A stretch of DNA of 64,000 nucleotides from Siansivirga zeaxanthinifaciens CC-SAMT-1 (lineage in GTDB: Bacteria; Bacteroidota; Bacteroidia; Flavobacteriales; Flavobacteriaceae), in NCBI RefSeq assembly GCF_000941055.1, contig NZ_CP007202.1, positions 2,898,437-2,962,436 on the forward strand, written 5' to 3'. Of this stretch, positions 56,909-64,000 are shown in pieces (position 1 is the first letter of the stretch; each line of letters begins with the position of its first letter). The position numbers were made by a program, and so were the translations under genes. The notes beneath the pieces are model-generated. The model searched no databases. It was not told where the DNA came from and worked only from the letters and a program-made list of their open reading frames with translations.

Positions 56909-58333
56909 TTATTTTATATCGATTGCTAAATCAACAACTTTTAATTCACTTGGTTTTCTTTTTCTTTTAGGTTCATCTTGTATCATTACAGATAAGACAC
57001 CTTCTTTTTTCCAACGGTAAATATCTGCCAACATATCATTCATAAAAGGGCCTTTAACCGCATGTGCAATATGCCAATCTTGCCATTTGTTTTTAGCTGT
57101 TGCAACAGCCACTATCAAATCTGCACCATCAGCTTTACTACTTTTGCCTTTTATAGATTTGTTGGTTGTACCACAATAAATCATAATAAGATTATCATTT
57201 TTATCGGTAAATATTTTAGGTCTGTTACCAACTGCCATGGGTAATTGCAGACGATTCCATACACCTTGTTCATTACGCCAATAATGAAAATAGCGTTGTG
57301 CAGAAATGGGGCCCCATCGTGTTGCTCCCAATCTGCTTCCTGCCGCTTCAATGGTTTCTTGTGTTGCGTGGTACATCACTACATGTACGCGCCCGTTAGA
57401 GTCTATTACTTGACCATGATCGTTCATTAAACCCCATACTCTGGGAATGGATTGCACCACAATACCCGGAGAATTAACGTTTATAATTTCATTCAATACA
57501 TTACCATCATTATTTTTCCAGGTAAATCCATGATCATCACTAAAAGCGTACATTAAATCGTGATTAGCGCCTTGGCTATTTTCGCGCCAAACAAAGGTTA
57601 CATGCAATCTTCCATTCGCATCATAATCGTATCCATTAGGATACGAACAACGCGTCTCGCTTTTTCCGAATTGATCTTCAAACATTCCTAATGCCGAATC
57701 AATTTGTCTGGTATGTTCCCATTTTCCGGTTTTGGCATTGTAGTCTACCAACATGCGATCGCCATCACCAGAACCTCTTACACGATAATTCATTTGAAGA
57801 TTCCCTTCGGGCGTTGGCCAAAATTTTGGATACGTTATTTTAATAGGTTTATTTTCCTCCAACTCATGTATAATGGGGCCAAAAGATGCGGCACTCCAAT
57901 CCATGGTTTCTGGACTGGTTGCTAAACCCTTTTTAGAAACACGATAATGCAACGAATGTACATGATGGTCGAAGGCTAAGTGAATGGTACCATCATTAGG
58001 GCAAATGCCAAATGAAACAACATTATGTGAATCGTTACTTTTAAAATCGTAGTCTAAAAATTGAATGGTTTCCCAATCACCTTTAGGAAGTTTTCTTCTT
58101 GAAATACAAACACGTCTATCTTCATTGTAATACGCCATATATTGGTATCCTTTAAATGACGCCAACGCATCTTTTTGGTAAGTTCGACCATTAATAGCGA
58201 TACCAAATTTACCATCAATGGTAAGCGCCTTGGAATCTACTGTAGAGATCCCTTTTTGCGTAATATTAACTTGTGCTTTTACAGACACCATTAATAGTAT
58301 AAAAAGGCAAGATATATAGAGTTTATTTACCAT
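56909..58333 (-). CDS. PL25-like ulvan lyase (BNR_4 beta-propeller)
   Basis: Secreted 474-aa protein (signal peptide ends VKAQ) predicted to be a seven-bladed propeller lyase that cleaves Rha3S-uronate bonds by beta-elimination. The key block NDSHNVVSFGICPNDGTIHLAFDHHVH near residue 100 parallels ESHNTIAVGV...NGTIHLLYDMH of the PL24-like protein at 25205, so the two share an ancestor and the likely catalytic His. Others: ITYPKFWPTPEGNLQMNYR, DDHGFTWKN and HGQVIDSNGRVHVVMYH near 310. The single-domain length fits PL25 (about 450-480 aa). It has no sorting tail, so it may be periplasmic. It lies 5 bases downstream of a GH78. Family placement is by motif; a non-lyase BNR_4 role is possible. Confidence 0.75.
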   Translation of the reverse strand: MVNKLYISCLFILLMVSVKAQVNITQKGISTVDSKALTIDGKFGIAINGRTYQKDALASFKGYQYMAYYNEDRRVCISRRKLPKGDWETIQFLDYDFKSNDSHNVVSFGICPNDGTIHLAFDHHVHSLHYRVSKKGLATSPETMDWSAASFGPIIHELEENKPIKITYPKFWPTPEGNLQMNYRVRGSGDGDRMLVDYNAKTGKWEHTRQIDSALGMFEDQFGKSETRCSYPNGYDYDANGRLHVTFVWRENSQGANHDLMYAFSDDHGFTWKNNDGNVLNEIINVNSPGIVVQSIPRVWGLMNDHGQVIDSNGRVHVVMYHATQETIEAAGSRLGATRWGPISAQRYFHYWRNEQGVWNRLQLPMAVGNRPKIFTDKNDNLIMIYCGTTNKSIKGKSSKADGADLIVAVATAKNKWQDWHIAHAVKGPFMNDMLADIYRWKKEGVLSVMIQDEPKRKRKPSELKVVDLAIDIK

Positions 58334-58338
58334 TTTTT

Positions 58339-61197
58339 TTATTTAACGTATTGTAATAAATACGTTCCAGAACCTATTACTAAAGTCGAATTATCCTGTA
58401 TTTCAACTTTCGTTTCTTTTTGAAAAACTTCAAGAGAAACACCATTAATCTTTAATGATTTTAATTCCTTGGGTGATAGAACAACTTGTGCTTTCGTATT
58501 AAAAGGCACTTCTAAATTCATTGAAAAATTTTCACCATTTAACTTCCAACTACTATGAATGGCACCATATGGTGTAGGTACCTTTACCGAAGTTTCAGTC
58601 ATGGTATTTGGAAATATTGGATTTACAATAAATTCCTTATACCCAACATGTTCTTTTGAAGATTTAATACCACCTAAAGTTTCATAGAAATAAGCAGCGA
58701 AACCACTATGCATGGGGTGATTTAATGAGTTTGTTGGACCTTCCATTTTCTCCCACTCAAATTGGCGTTCTGGCCATGTGGTAAAGCCTGAATTCATAAC
58801 ATAGGTCTGACTAGGAAAATCTGGAGTGGTTAATATTTGATGGGCCAAATCGGCTTTTCCATGATAAGCTAAAACGGTATAGATATATCTGTTTCCATGA
58901 ATTCCTGTAGAGTGATGACCACCTTTTACTGTTACAATATTGTATTCGAGACCATTAACCACATTACTTATTTCAGTTTCTGGAACCATGCCAAATTGAA
59001 GTGCTTGCACCGTAGCCGTTTGACTTTGGTACCATTTATGCTTTGTATTTGGAATAGCAACTAAATATGCTTTATTAAAAGCTGTTTTTAAAGCTTCTTT
59101 TTCTTGTTTCATTTTCAACTCATAATCAGCATCATTATTCATTTTAGCAAATCGCTCCATAATTCCCAAAACATCATAAAAATAGGCATTCGCTGAAATG
59201 ATGGGGTCACATTCCATGGCTTCTGGATTTAATCGTCTATCCCAAAGAGGTGGACACCAATCGCCCATGCCGTCTTGCATAATGCCGTTGGCATCTTTAA
59301 AATTGAGATAAAAATTGGTTAAATCTTTCATTTCAGGATAGTAATCTTTTACAATAGTCTCATCACCATAATACCAGTAATTATACCATGGTAAATACAT
59401 AGTTGCTACACCCCAATCAATTTTAGCGTAAGTGGATGTACGCTTACCGGGAGCTATCATGGTTGGGACTTGATATTTTATTTCTGGATTGTTATGTCCT
59501 TTTGTAGGCCGCATTTGAGTACGAATGTCTTCCATGTATTTTTTGTAGAAATCTAACATCTCGTAATTATACAGTGCATATTCGCAGAACGCATGCGCAT
59601 CACCTAACCAACCACATTTTTCGCGATGCGGACAATCTTCTGGAATACCATGAACGTTATCTACTATGGTCCATTTACTAATGCTATGCATTTTATTTAA
59701 AAGTTCATCTGATGAAGCAAAACTTCCTGTCTCTTGAATATCGGTAGCCACCAAAACCGCTTTAATCATATTCGCATCTGGTTTTCTTGAAATACCTTTA
59801 ATTTTGGCAAATCGAAACCCATGATAACTAAATTTTGGTTCCCATGATTCGGTTTCACTTCCTTTACAGATGTATTGATAAATTTGAGACATGCCATTAG
59901 CGCCACCACCAGTAGATCCCTGAAAGATATCTTTACCGTTGGTTAATAATGCTTCGGCTGTTATAACCTCTATAAGCTGTGCTTCCTTTTCCTTTACATT
60001 TAGTTTTACCCAACCTGCAATATTTTGCCCAAAATCGACAATCCATTCGCCATCGGCCCCTTTAAATACATTTTGAGGTTCTAAAATTTTGAGTTTTTTT
60101 ATGGGCGGTATTTGTTGTGTACTTATTTTAGTTACTTCTGGTGTAACAATTTTAGCATTGCCCCAAGATGCATCATTATAATTTACTGTAGTCCAATTTC
60201 CTAATTCATACCTTGCATCATAGGTGTCTCCGCCGTAAATATTATTAAATACAATAGGACCAGTAGATTCTTTCCAAGTCTCATTGGTATAAAAATCAGA
60301 CGAGCTACCATCAGTATAGTTTACCTTAATTAAACAACGTACCGTAGGCGGACCATAAGCTAAATCGTTATTTGATTCTGGGTCGTTTTTCCAAGATATG
60401 TTTTGACCATAAAAACCATTCCCCAAAATAATACCTAAAGCATTTTTGCCTTGTTGTAATTGTTTGGTAATGTTATAATTTACGTAATACGCTTGTTTAT
60501 CATAATTAGAAGGTGCGGGATCTAACACATGATCGCCAACTTTTTCACCATTTAAATAAAGCTCGTAATACCCCAAAGCACAAATATAAGCTTGAGCTTT
60601 TTCAATGGTTTTATTTATGTCTATTTCTTTTCTAAAATAACTAGCTGGGTAACCATCAACGGGAATAGGCTTGTCCATCTTAGCGGTTTTGTAATCTCTA
60701 AAACGATGCGGCGAAGTTCTACTGTCGTTATTTAAGGTAATCCATTTTGATGCGTTCCAATTTTTGGAATCCATCAAACCCATTTCAAACACCTGAATAT
60801 CAGACCAATTAGTAGCAACATCTGTGTCATCCCAAATTTTCACCTTCCAGTAGTATGTTTTGAAAGCCTCTAAAACATTTCCTTGAAATTTGACTAAAGC
60901 AGATTTATTACTAATCAATTTTGAAGAGTTCCATATATCAGCATCATTTTCGTTTAGTTTTTCTTTGGAAGATGCCACCAAAATATGGTATGCCGATTGC
61001 GATTTATTGAAGCCTTCTGCTTTTACAATCCATGAAAAAAGTGGGTTTTCACTTTCGATATTTTTTGGGTTTTCTTTTGAATTTACTAATAATCTCTGAA
61101 AAGACAATGATGCTTTATGTGCCGAAATTTGATTACATGAAAAACAAAAAAGGACAAAAAATAAGGATAGCACTAAAAAGGCTTGTTTTTTTTTCAT
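58339..61197 (-). CDS. GH78 alpha-L-rhamnosidase (lipoprotein), divergent from the tandem pair
   Basis: Exo-rhamnosidase of 952 aa with lipobox FCFSC (Cys21). Domain plan as in other GH78: N-terminal sandwich (SFQRLLVNSKENPKNIESEN), insertion with KPIPVDGYPASYFRKEIDI, Bac_rhamnosid parts, then the barrel. The signature is DCPHREKCGWLGDAHAF, in which the acid Glu is kept but the surrounding QRDERxGWTGD of the other two is changed. Near the second catalytic site the stretch is TTWPERQFEWEKM instead of GATTIWERW. It therefore belongs to a different GH78 branch and probably prefers another rhamnose context. It is first gene of its block, with a strong upstream element. Confidence 0.93.
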   Translation of the reverse strand: MKKKQAFLVLSLFFVLFCFSCNQISAHKASLSFQRLLVNSKENPKNIESENPLFSWIVKAEGFNKSQSAYHILVASSKEKLNENDADIWNSSKLISNKSALVKFQGNVLEAFKTYYWKVKIWDDTDVATNWSDIQVFEMGLMDSKNWNASKWITLNNDSRTSPHRFRDYKTAKMDKPIPVDGYPASYFRKEIDINKTIEKAQAYICALGYYELYLNGEKVGDHVLDPAPSNYDKQAYYVNYNITKQLQQGKNALGIILGNGFYGQNISWKNDPESNNDLAYGPPTVRCLIKVNYTDGSSSDFYTNETWKESTGPIVFNNIYGGDTYDARYELGNWTTVNYNDASWGNAKIVTPEVTKISTQQIPPIKKLKILEPQNVFKGADGEWIVDFGQNIAGWVKLNVKEKEAQLIEVITAEALLTNGKDIFQGSTGGGANGMSQIYQYICKGSETESWEPKFSYHGFRFAKIKGISRKPDANMIKAVLVATDIQETGSFASSDELLNKMHSISKWTIVDNVHGIPEDCPHREKCGWLGDAHAFCEYALYNYEMLDFYKKYMEDIRTQMRPTKGHNNPEIKYQVPTMIAPGKRTSTYAKIDWGVATMYLPWYNYWYYGDETIVKDYYPEMKDLTNFYLNFKDANGIMQDGMGDWCPPLWDRRLNPEAMECDPIISANAYFYDVLGIMERFAKMNNDADYELKMKQEKEALKTAFNKAYLVAIPNTKHKWYQSQTATVQALQFGMVPETEISNVVNGLEYNIVTVKGGHHSTGIHGNRYIYTVLAYHGKADLAHQILTTPDFPSQTYVMNSGFTTWPERQFEWEKMEGPTNSLNHPMHSGFAAYFYETLGGIKSSKEHVGYKEFIVNPIFPNTMTETSVKVPTPYGAIHSSWKLNGENFSMNLEVPFNTKAQVVLSPKELKSLKINGVSLEVFQKETKVEIQDNSTLVIGSGTYLLQYVK

Positions 61198-61253
61198 TTT
61201 GATTTATATCTATAAATATTAAACAATAAAATTAACAAGCTGCTTTAAAAAAA

Positions 61254-61271
61254 GTATCCTGTATTGTCATG
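61254..61271 (-). promoter_or_regulatory. Shared upstream element (copy before GH78/PL25-like block)
   Basis: Plus-strand GTATCCTGTATTGTCATG; minus strand CATGACAATACAGGATAC. It overlaps no gene: it sits in the 76-base gap between rhaT and GH78 and ends 56 bases before the GH78 start. Confidence 0.65.
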
Positions 61272-61273
61272 CA

Positions 61274-62326
61274 TTAAATAGAATTGCCAATACCAACCAA
61301 AACTACAGATAGGAGAATAACAACAATTCCTGTAGCAATGGTCCATTTAGTTTTCTTAGCAACACCTTGCCATTCTTTACGATATATCCCCCAAAGGTTA
61401 GCTGTAAGAATAATGGTCGACATGTGCAAAATCCATGAACTAGCACCATTACCTAATTTACTTTCACCCATGCCGTAGAAAAAGAATTGTAAAAACCAAA
61501 TCGTTCCCGCTAATGCTGAAAACAAAATATTATTGCGAATAGGTGTACTAGAATTTGTAAAATTTTTATATGATTTATTTTTTATGCTTAATAGGGTCGT
61601 CCAGATGAGATTGGTTGCTAAACCTCCCCAAAGAATCACAACAAAAGTAACATTATTGGCAAATAAATGATCGTAACCTGCTGCAACGGCAGCATCTGCA
61701 AGTGGTTTTCCTGCTTCTATACCAAAACTAAAAAAGGAACTTAAAATTCCAGATAGTACTGCAACTATGAGTCCTTTAATTAAATTGAATTCTGTAACAC
61801 TTTTCTTTTTTTCCTCCTCTGAAAGTTCATTTTCTTTCATAATACCAGCCTTACCGCAAACGGCAATACCAATAATACAAATCAAGACTCCCAACAATAC
61901 AATTTGTCCGCCAGAGCTCGCTAACATGTCCGAAAAAGAAGTTTTACCAACCTGAGGATTAAAATTGTAATAAATAGAAGGTACAATGGCCCCAAAAGCG
62001 GCACAAAATCCGAGAACTACTGAGTTTCCCAGGGACATACCCAAATAGCGTACTCCTAACCCATAGGATAAACCTCCAACTCCCCAAAGCAACCCCATTA
62101 AAAAAGTAAATCCTAAAATTGTGTTTGAACATGATGTAATAATTTCCATAAAACCAGGAACGGTTAAAAATGCTGCAATTGGCGGTACAATTAACCACGA
62201 CATAACGCCACCAACCATCCAATAGGTTTCCCAAGACCAGCCTTTAACTTTGTTGTAAGGCATGTAAAAACTACCGGCAGCGACACCGCCTAATGAATGA
62301 AATAGAATACCTAATATTGCTTGCAT
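61274..62326 (-). CDS. rhaT: L-rhamnose/H+ symporter
   Basis: Inner-membrane transporter of 350 aa (E. coli RhaT is 344 aa) that imports L-rhamnose with protons from the periplasm. About ten membrane helices can be traced. RhaT-type motifs are present: ILGILFHSLGGVAAGSFYMPY at the start (residues 4-24), VKGWSWETYWM, GVGGLSYGLGVRYLGMSLGN near 87-106, SFFSFGIEAGKPLAD, and WFLQFFFYGMGESKLG near 277. It has no signal peptide, as expected. It delivers the rhamnose released by the GH78/GH106 enzymes to the cytoplasm, where RhaM (29177) acts. A weaker copy of the shared element lies 60 bases upstream. Confidence 0.95.
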   Translation of the reverse strand: MQAILGILFHSLGGVAAGSFYMPYNKVKGWSWETYWMVGGVMSWLIVPPIAAFLTVPGFMEIITSCSNTILGFTFLMGLLWGVGGLSYGLGVRYLGMSLGNSVVLGFCAAFGAIVPSIYYNFNPQVGKTSFSDMLASSGGQIVLLGVLICIIGIAVCGKAGIMKENELSEEEKKKSVTEFNLIKGLIVAVLSGILSSFFSFGIEAGKPLADAAVAAGYDHLFANNVTFVVILWGGLATNLIWTTLLSIKNKSYKNFTNSSTPIRNNILFSALAGTIWFLQFFFYGMGESKLGNGASSWILHMSTIILTANLWGIYRKEWQGVAKKTKWTIATGIVVILLSVVLVGIGNSI

Positions 62327-62386
62327 AAATATATATATTTATTATTTTTTGTTAAAAAACAAATCTAGCTTCGGTGATTATTTATA

Positions 62387-62404
62387 TTACCTAGTGTTAT
62401 CATG
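62387..62404 (-). promoter_or_regulatory. Possible shared upstream element (weaker copy before rhaT)
   Basis: Minus strand CATGATAACACTAGGTAA; it agrees with the 55774 copy at about 11 of 18 positions, including CATGA and the GxTA end, and ends 60 bases before the rhaT start. It lies in a 180-base AT-rich gap in which I see no other signal. Confidence 0.35.
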
Positions 62405-62506
62405 ATTCATAAGAATCTTAGAAATCTAAAACTTTACAATTTTTAGTCAATCTTTATAAAATAATCAAAACAAGTTTTATTAAAATTGCTTTTAATTAAC
62501 TTAAAA

Positions 62507-63988
62507 CTACCAATGCTTGATGACTAAATAATCCCCTTCGTTTAATGTGTTTTTTATTGAATCTGGAATTTTTCTTCGAGGCGTATCTTCGTCTAGCCTG
62601 AAACCAGCTTTTCCTTTTCCTTTTATCAGTGGCATATTACCCGGTTGATTGTTTAAAAAGTCGCCTTGAAATGTCATCCAACTAAATAGGTCTTTGATTA
62701 ATCGCTCTTTAATCTCTTTTAATTCGGGTTTGTTTATTAGATTATTTTGTTCGAAAGGGTCGTTTTTCAAATCATACAATTCTTCAAAGGGTTCGTTTTT
62801 AAAAGCGGTAGCGCCTCTACGAATGAAAAAATCAACATTTGGTTTATTTGTTAGATTCTTTTCTACCACTTCAATGGAATTAAAATTTCGGATGTATTTG
62901 TAACGGCTATCACGAATCATTCGAGACGGAAAAACTTCAGAATTCAAAATATTTTGATTTGTCCGTACGCCATAAACGTATTTATTAATTTCAATATCCT
63001 GCCCTTTTAGAATTGGCAAGAAGCTTTTGCCATCCATATCAGCTGTGGCTTTACCACCTGCAATATCCATAAATGTGGGCAATACATCGGTATAATGTAT
63101 GAGTTGATTTGATTTGGAACCCGGTATAATTACCTTGGGCCAACGTACCACAAAAGGTACTTTCAAACCAATATCTTTTACTGTAAATTTCCCAGAAACA
63201 CCATGGTCTGCGCTATATATAATTAGGGTATTGTCTCCTAAATAGTTATCAGCAGCCGCAAGCACTTGGTCTAATTGTTTGTTATCTTCTTCAATGCTTC
63301 TGTAATACCCTGCTTTGTCTTTTATAAAAGCAGCATTGTTCTTTTTGCTTTCATTGAAAGGGTAAAACTTGATGTCATTTGCAGAAGCACCATCCACATT
63401 AAAATACTCCGAATGCGGATAATATGATGTTATGAACATACAAAATGGCTTATTGGCCGTTTTAAAATATCTTTGAATACTATCAATTGGAATATATTCT
63501 CTTGGGCCTTCGGGTCTTTCTACCGCATGCCATTCTTTGTCCCAATCAAAAACTTCATCAGGACTCACATGACTTTTTCCTGCCAAAACCACTTCATAAC
63601 CAAGTTTTCGCAGCTGCTTGGTAATACTAACGATATCGGGTTTTACTTTGGAATGATTCGCAAAACAACCGTTTTTCAAAGGATATTTCCCTGTAAATAA
63701 TTGCGATCTACTAGGGGCACATATCGCCTGACCTGTAAAGGCATTTTCGAACAAAATCCCTTCTCTAGCAATTCGATCGACTGCGGGGGTTTTAACTTTT
63801 TCGTTCCCATAACAACCATAATCATACACATCTTGATCATCAGACAAATAAAATATAATATTGGGTTTTGTGTTTTGACTCTGTGAATTTTTAACATTCG
63901 CTACTTCTTGCTTCTTTTGAGCCGAGCATGAAATCATTGTTAAAGAGATACATCCAAAGAGAAGCAGTTTCAGATTATATTTTTTCAT
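62507..63988 (-). CDS. Sulfatase (S1 family, sulfamidase-like) lipoprotein
   Basis: Sulfatase of 493 aa from ATG 63988 (MKKYNLKLLLFGC). An upstream in-frame TTG at 63994 is possible but less likely. Lipobox MISC (Cys21). KPNIIFYLSDDQDVYDYGCYGNE begins the fold, the maturation motif is CAPSR (Cys90), and YSADHGVSGKFTVKD holds later ligands. The sequence style (YDYGCYGN, LGYEVVLAGKSHVSPDE) resembles heparan N-sulfatase-like S1_8 enzymes. It is the most upstream gene visible; whether it belongs to a longer block cannot be seen. A 180-base gap and the weak shared element separate it from rhaT. Confidence 0.92.
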   Translation of the reverse strand: MKKYNLKLLLFGCISLTMISCSAQKKQEVANVKNSQSQNTKPNIIFYLSDDQDVYDYGCYGNEKVKTPAVDRIAREGILFENAFTGQAICAPSRSQLFTGKYPLKNGCFANHSKVKPDIVSITKQLRKLGYEVVLAGKSHVSPDEVFDWDKEWHAVERPEGPREYIPIDSIQRYFKTANKPFCMFITSYYPHSEYFNVDGASANDIKFYPFNESKKNNAAFIKDKAGYYRSIEEDNKQLDQVLAAADNYLGDNTLIIYSADHGVSGKFTVKDIGLKVPFVVRWPKVIIPGSKSNQLIHYTDVLPTFMDIAGGKATADMDGKSFLPILKGQDIEINKYVYGVRTNQNILNSEVFPSRMIRDSRYKYIRNFNSIEVVEKNLTNKPNVDFFIRRGATAFKNEPFEELYDLKNDPFEQNNLINKPELKEIKERLIKDLFSWMTFQGDFLNNQPGNMPLIKGKGKAGFRLDEDTPRRKIPDSIKNTLNEGDYLVIKHW

Positions 63989-64000
63989 TTTCAATAGTAT

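Noticed and set aside
1-64000. Mobile elements, phage genes, CRISPR arrays, tRNA or rRNA genes
   Set aside because: No transposase, integrase, repeat array or RNA gene sequence was recognised on either strand.

Overview
The window looks like part of the chromosome of a marine flavobacterium (Bacteroidota, Flavobacteriaceae-like). The DNA is AT-rich, there is a SusC/SusD pair, two proteins end in type IX secretion (Por) sorting tails, many exported enzymes carry lipoprotein signals, and there are six formylglycine-type sulfatases. The gene content is that of one very large polysaccharide utilisation locus (PUL). Every credible gene is on the minus strand, so the locus reads from right to left. 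The best substrate guess is ulvan (sulfated L-rhamnose, glucuronic/iduronic acid and xylose from green algae). This rests on a PL24-type and a PL25-type ulvan-lyase-like beta-propeller, three GH78 and one GH106 rhamnosidases, GH3 and GH43 xylosidase-type enzymes, the sulfatases, L-rhamnose mutarotase (rhaM) and L-rhamnose/H+ symporter (rhaT). It is an inference from families, not a proof.

Layout from right to left, in the direction of transcription. 63988-62507 is a sulfatase. 62326-61274 is rhaT. 61197-55851 is a GH78, a PL25-like protein and a type IX-secreted carbohydrate-binding protein. 55719-54061 is a GH39-like lipoprotein. 53763-49068 is SusC-SusD, closed by a clear hairpin terminator at 49011-49046. 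48904-33058 is a nine-gene run: GH5, GH3, GH43, an atypical GH2, an unassigned TIM-barrel-like enzyme, a sulfatase, a carbohydrate-binding protein, a nucleoside-hydrolase-like protein and a DUF1080 protein. 32968-27841 is PL38-like, GH3, rhaM and a Gfo/Idh/MocA oxidoreductase. 27663-25205 is the PL24-like lyase, broken by a one-base frameshift and followed by a terminator at 25147-25179. 25007 to the left edge is a long run: an alpha/alpha-toroid lipoprotein, two GH78, GH43, sulfatase, GH2, sulfatase, acetylesterase, sulfatase, GH2, GH106 and a partial sulfatase.

A short shared element (minus strand, roughly TACAAWACAGGATAG) lies 38-67 bases before the first gene of most of these blocks. It fits a common promoter or operator that would co-regulate the locus, although no regulator gene is present in the window.

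Proposed working order: lyases and endo-acting enzymes cut the polymer outside the cell, and SusCD imports oligomers. Periplasmic sulfatases, rhamnosidases, xylosidases, uronic-acid-acting enzymes and an esterase then strip them to monomers. RhaT and RhaM feed L-rhamnose into the cytoplasm. A GH105/GH88 unsaturated uronyl hydrolase is not seen here. Either it lies outside the window or one of the unassigned proteins (882 aa, 635 aa, or the oxidoreductase plus DUF1080 pair) does that job.
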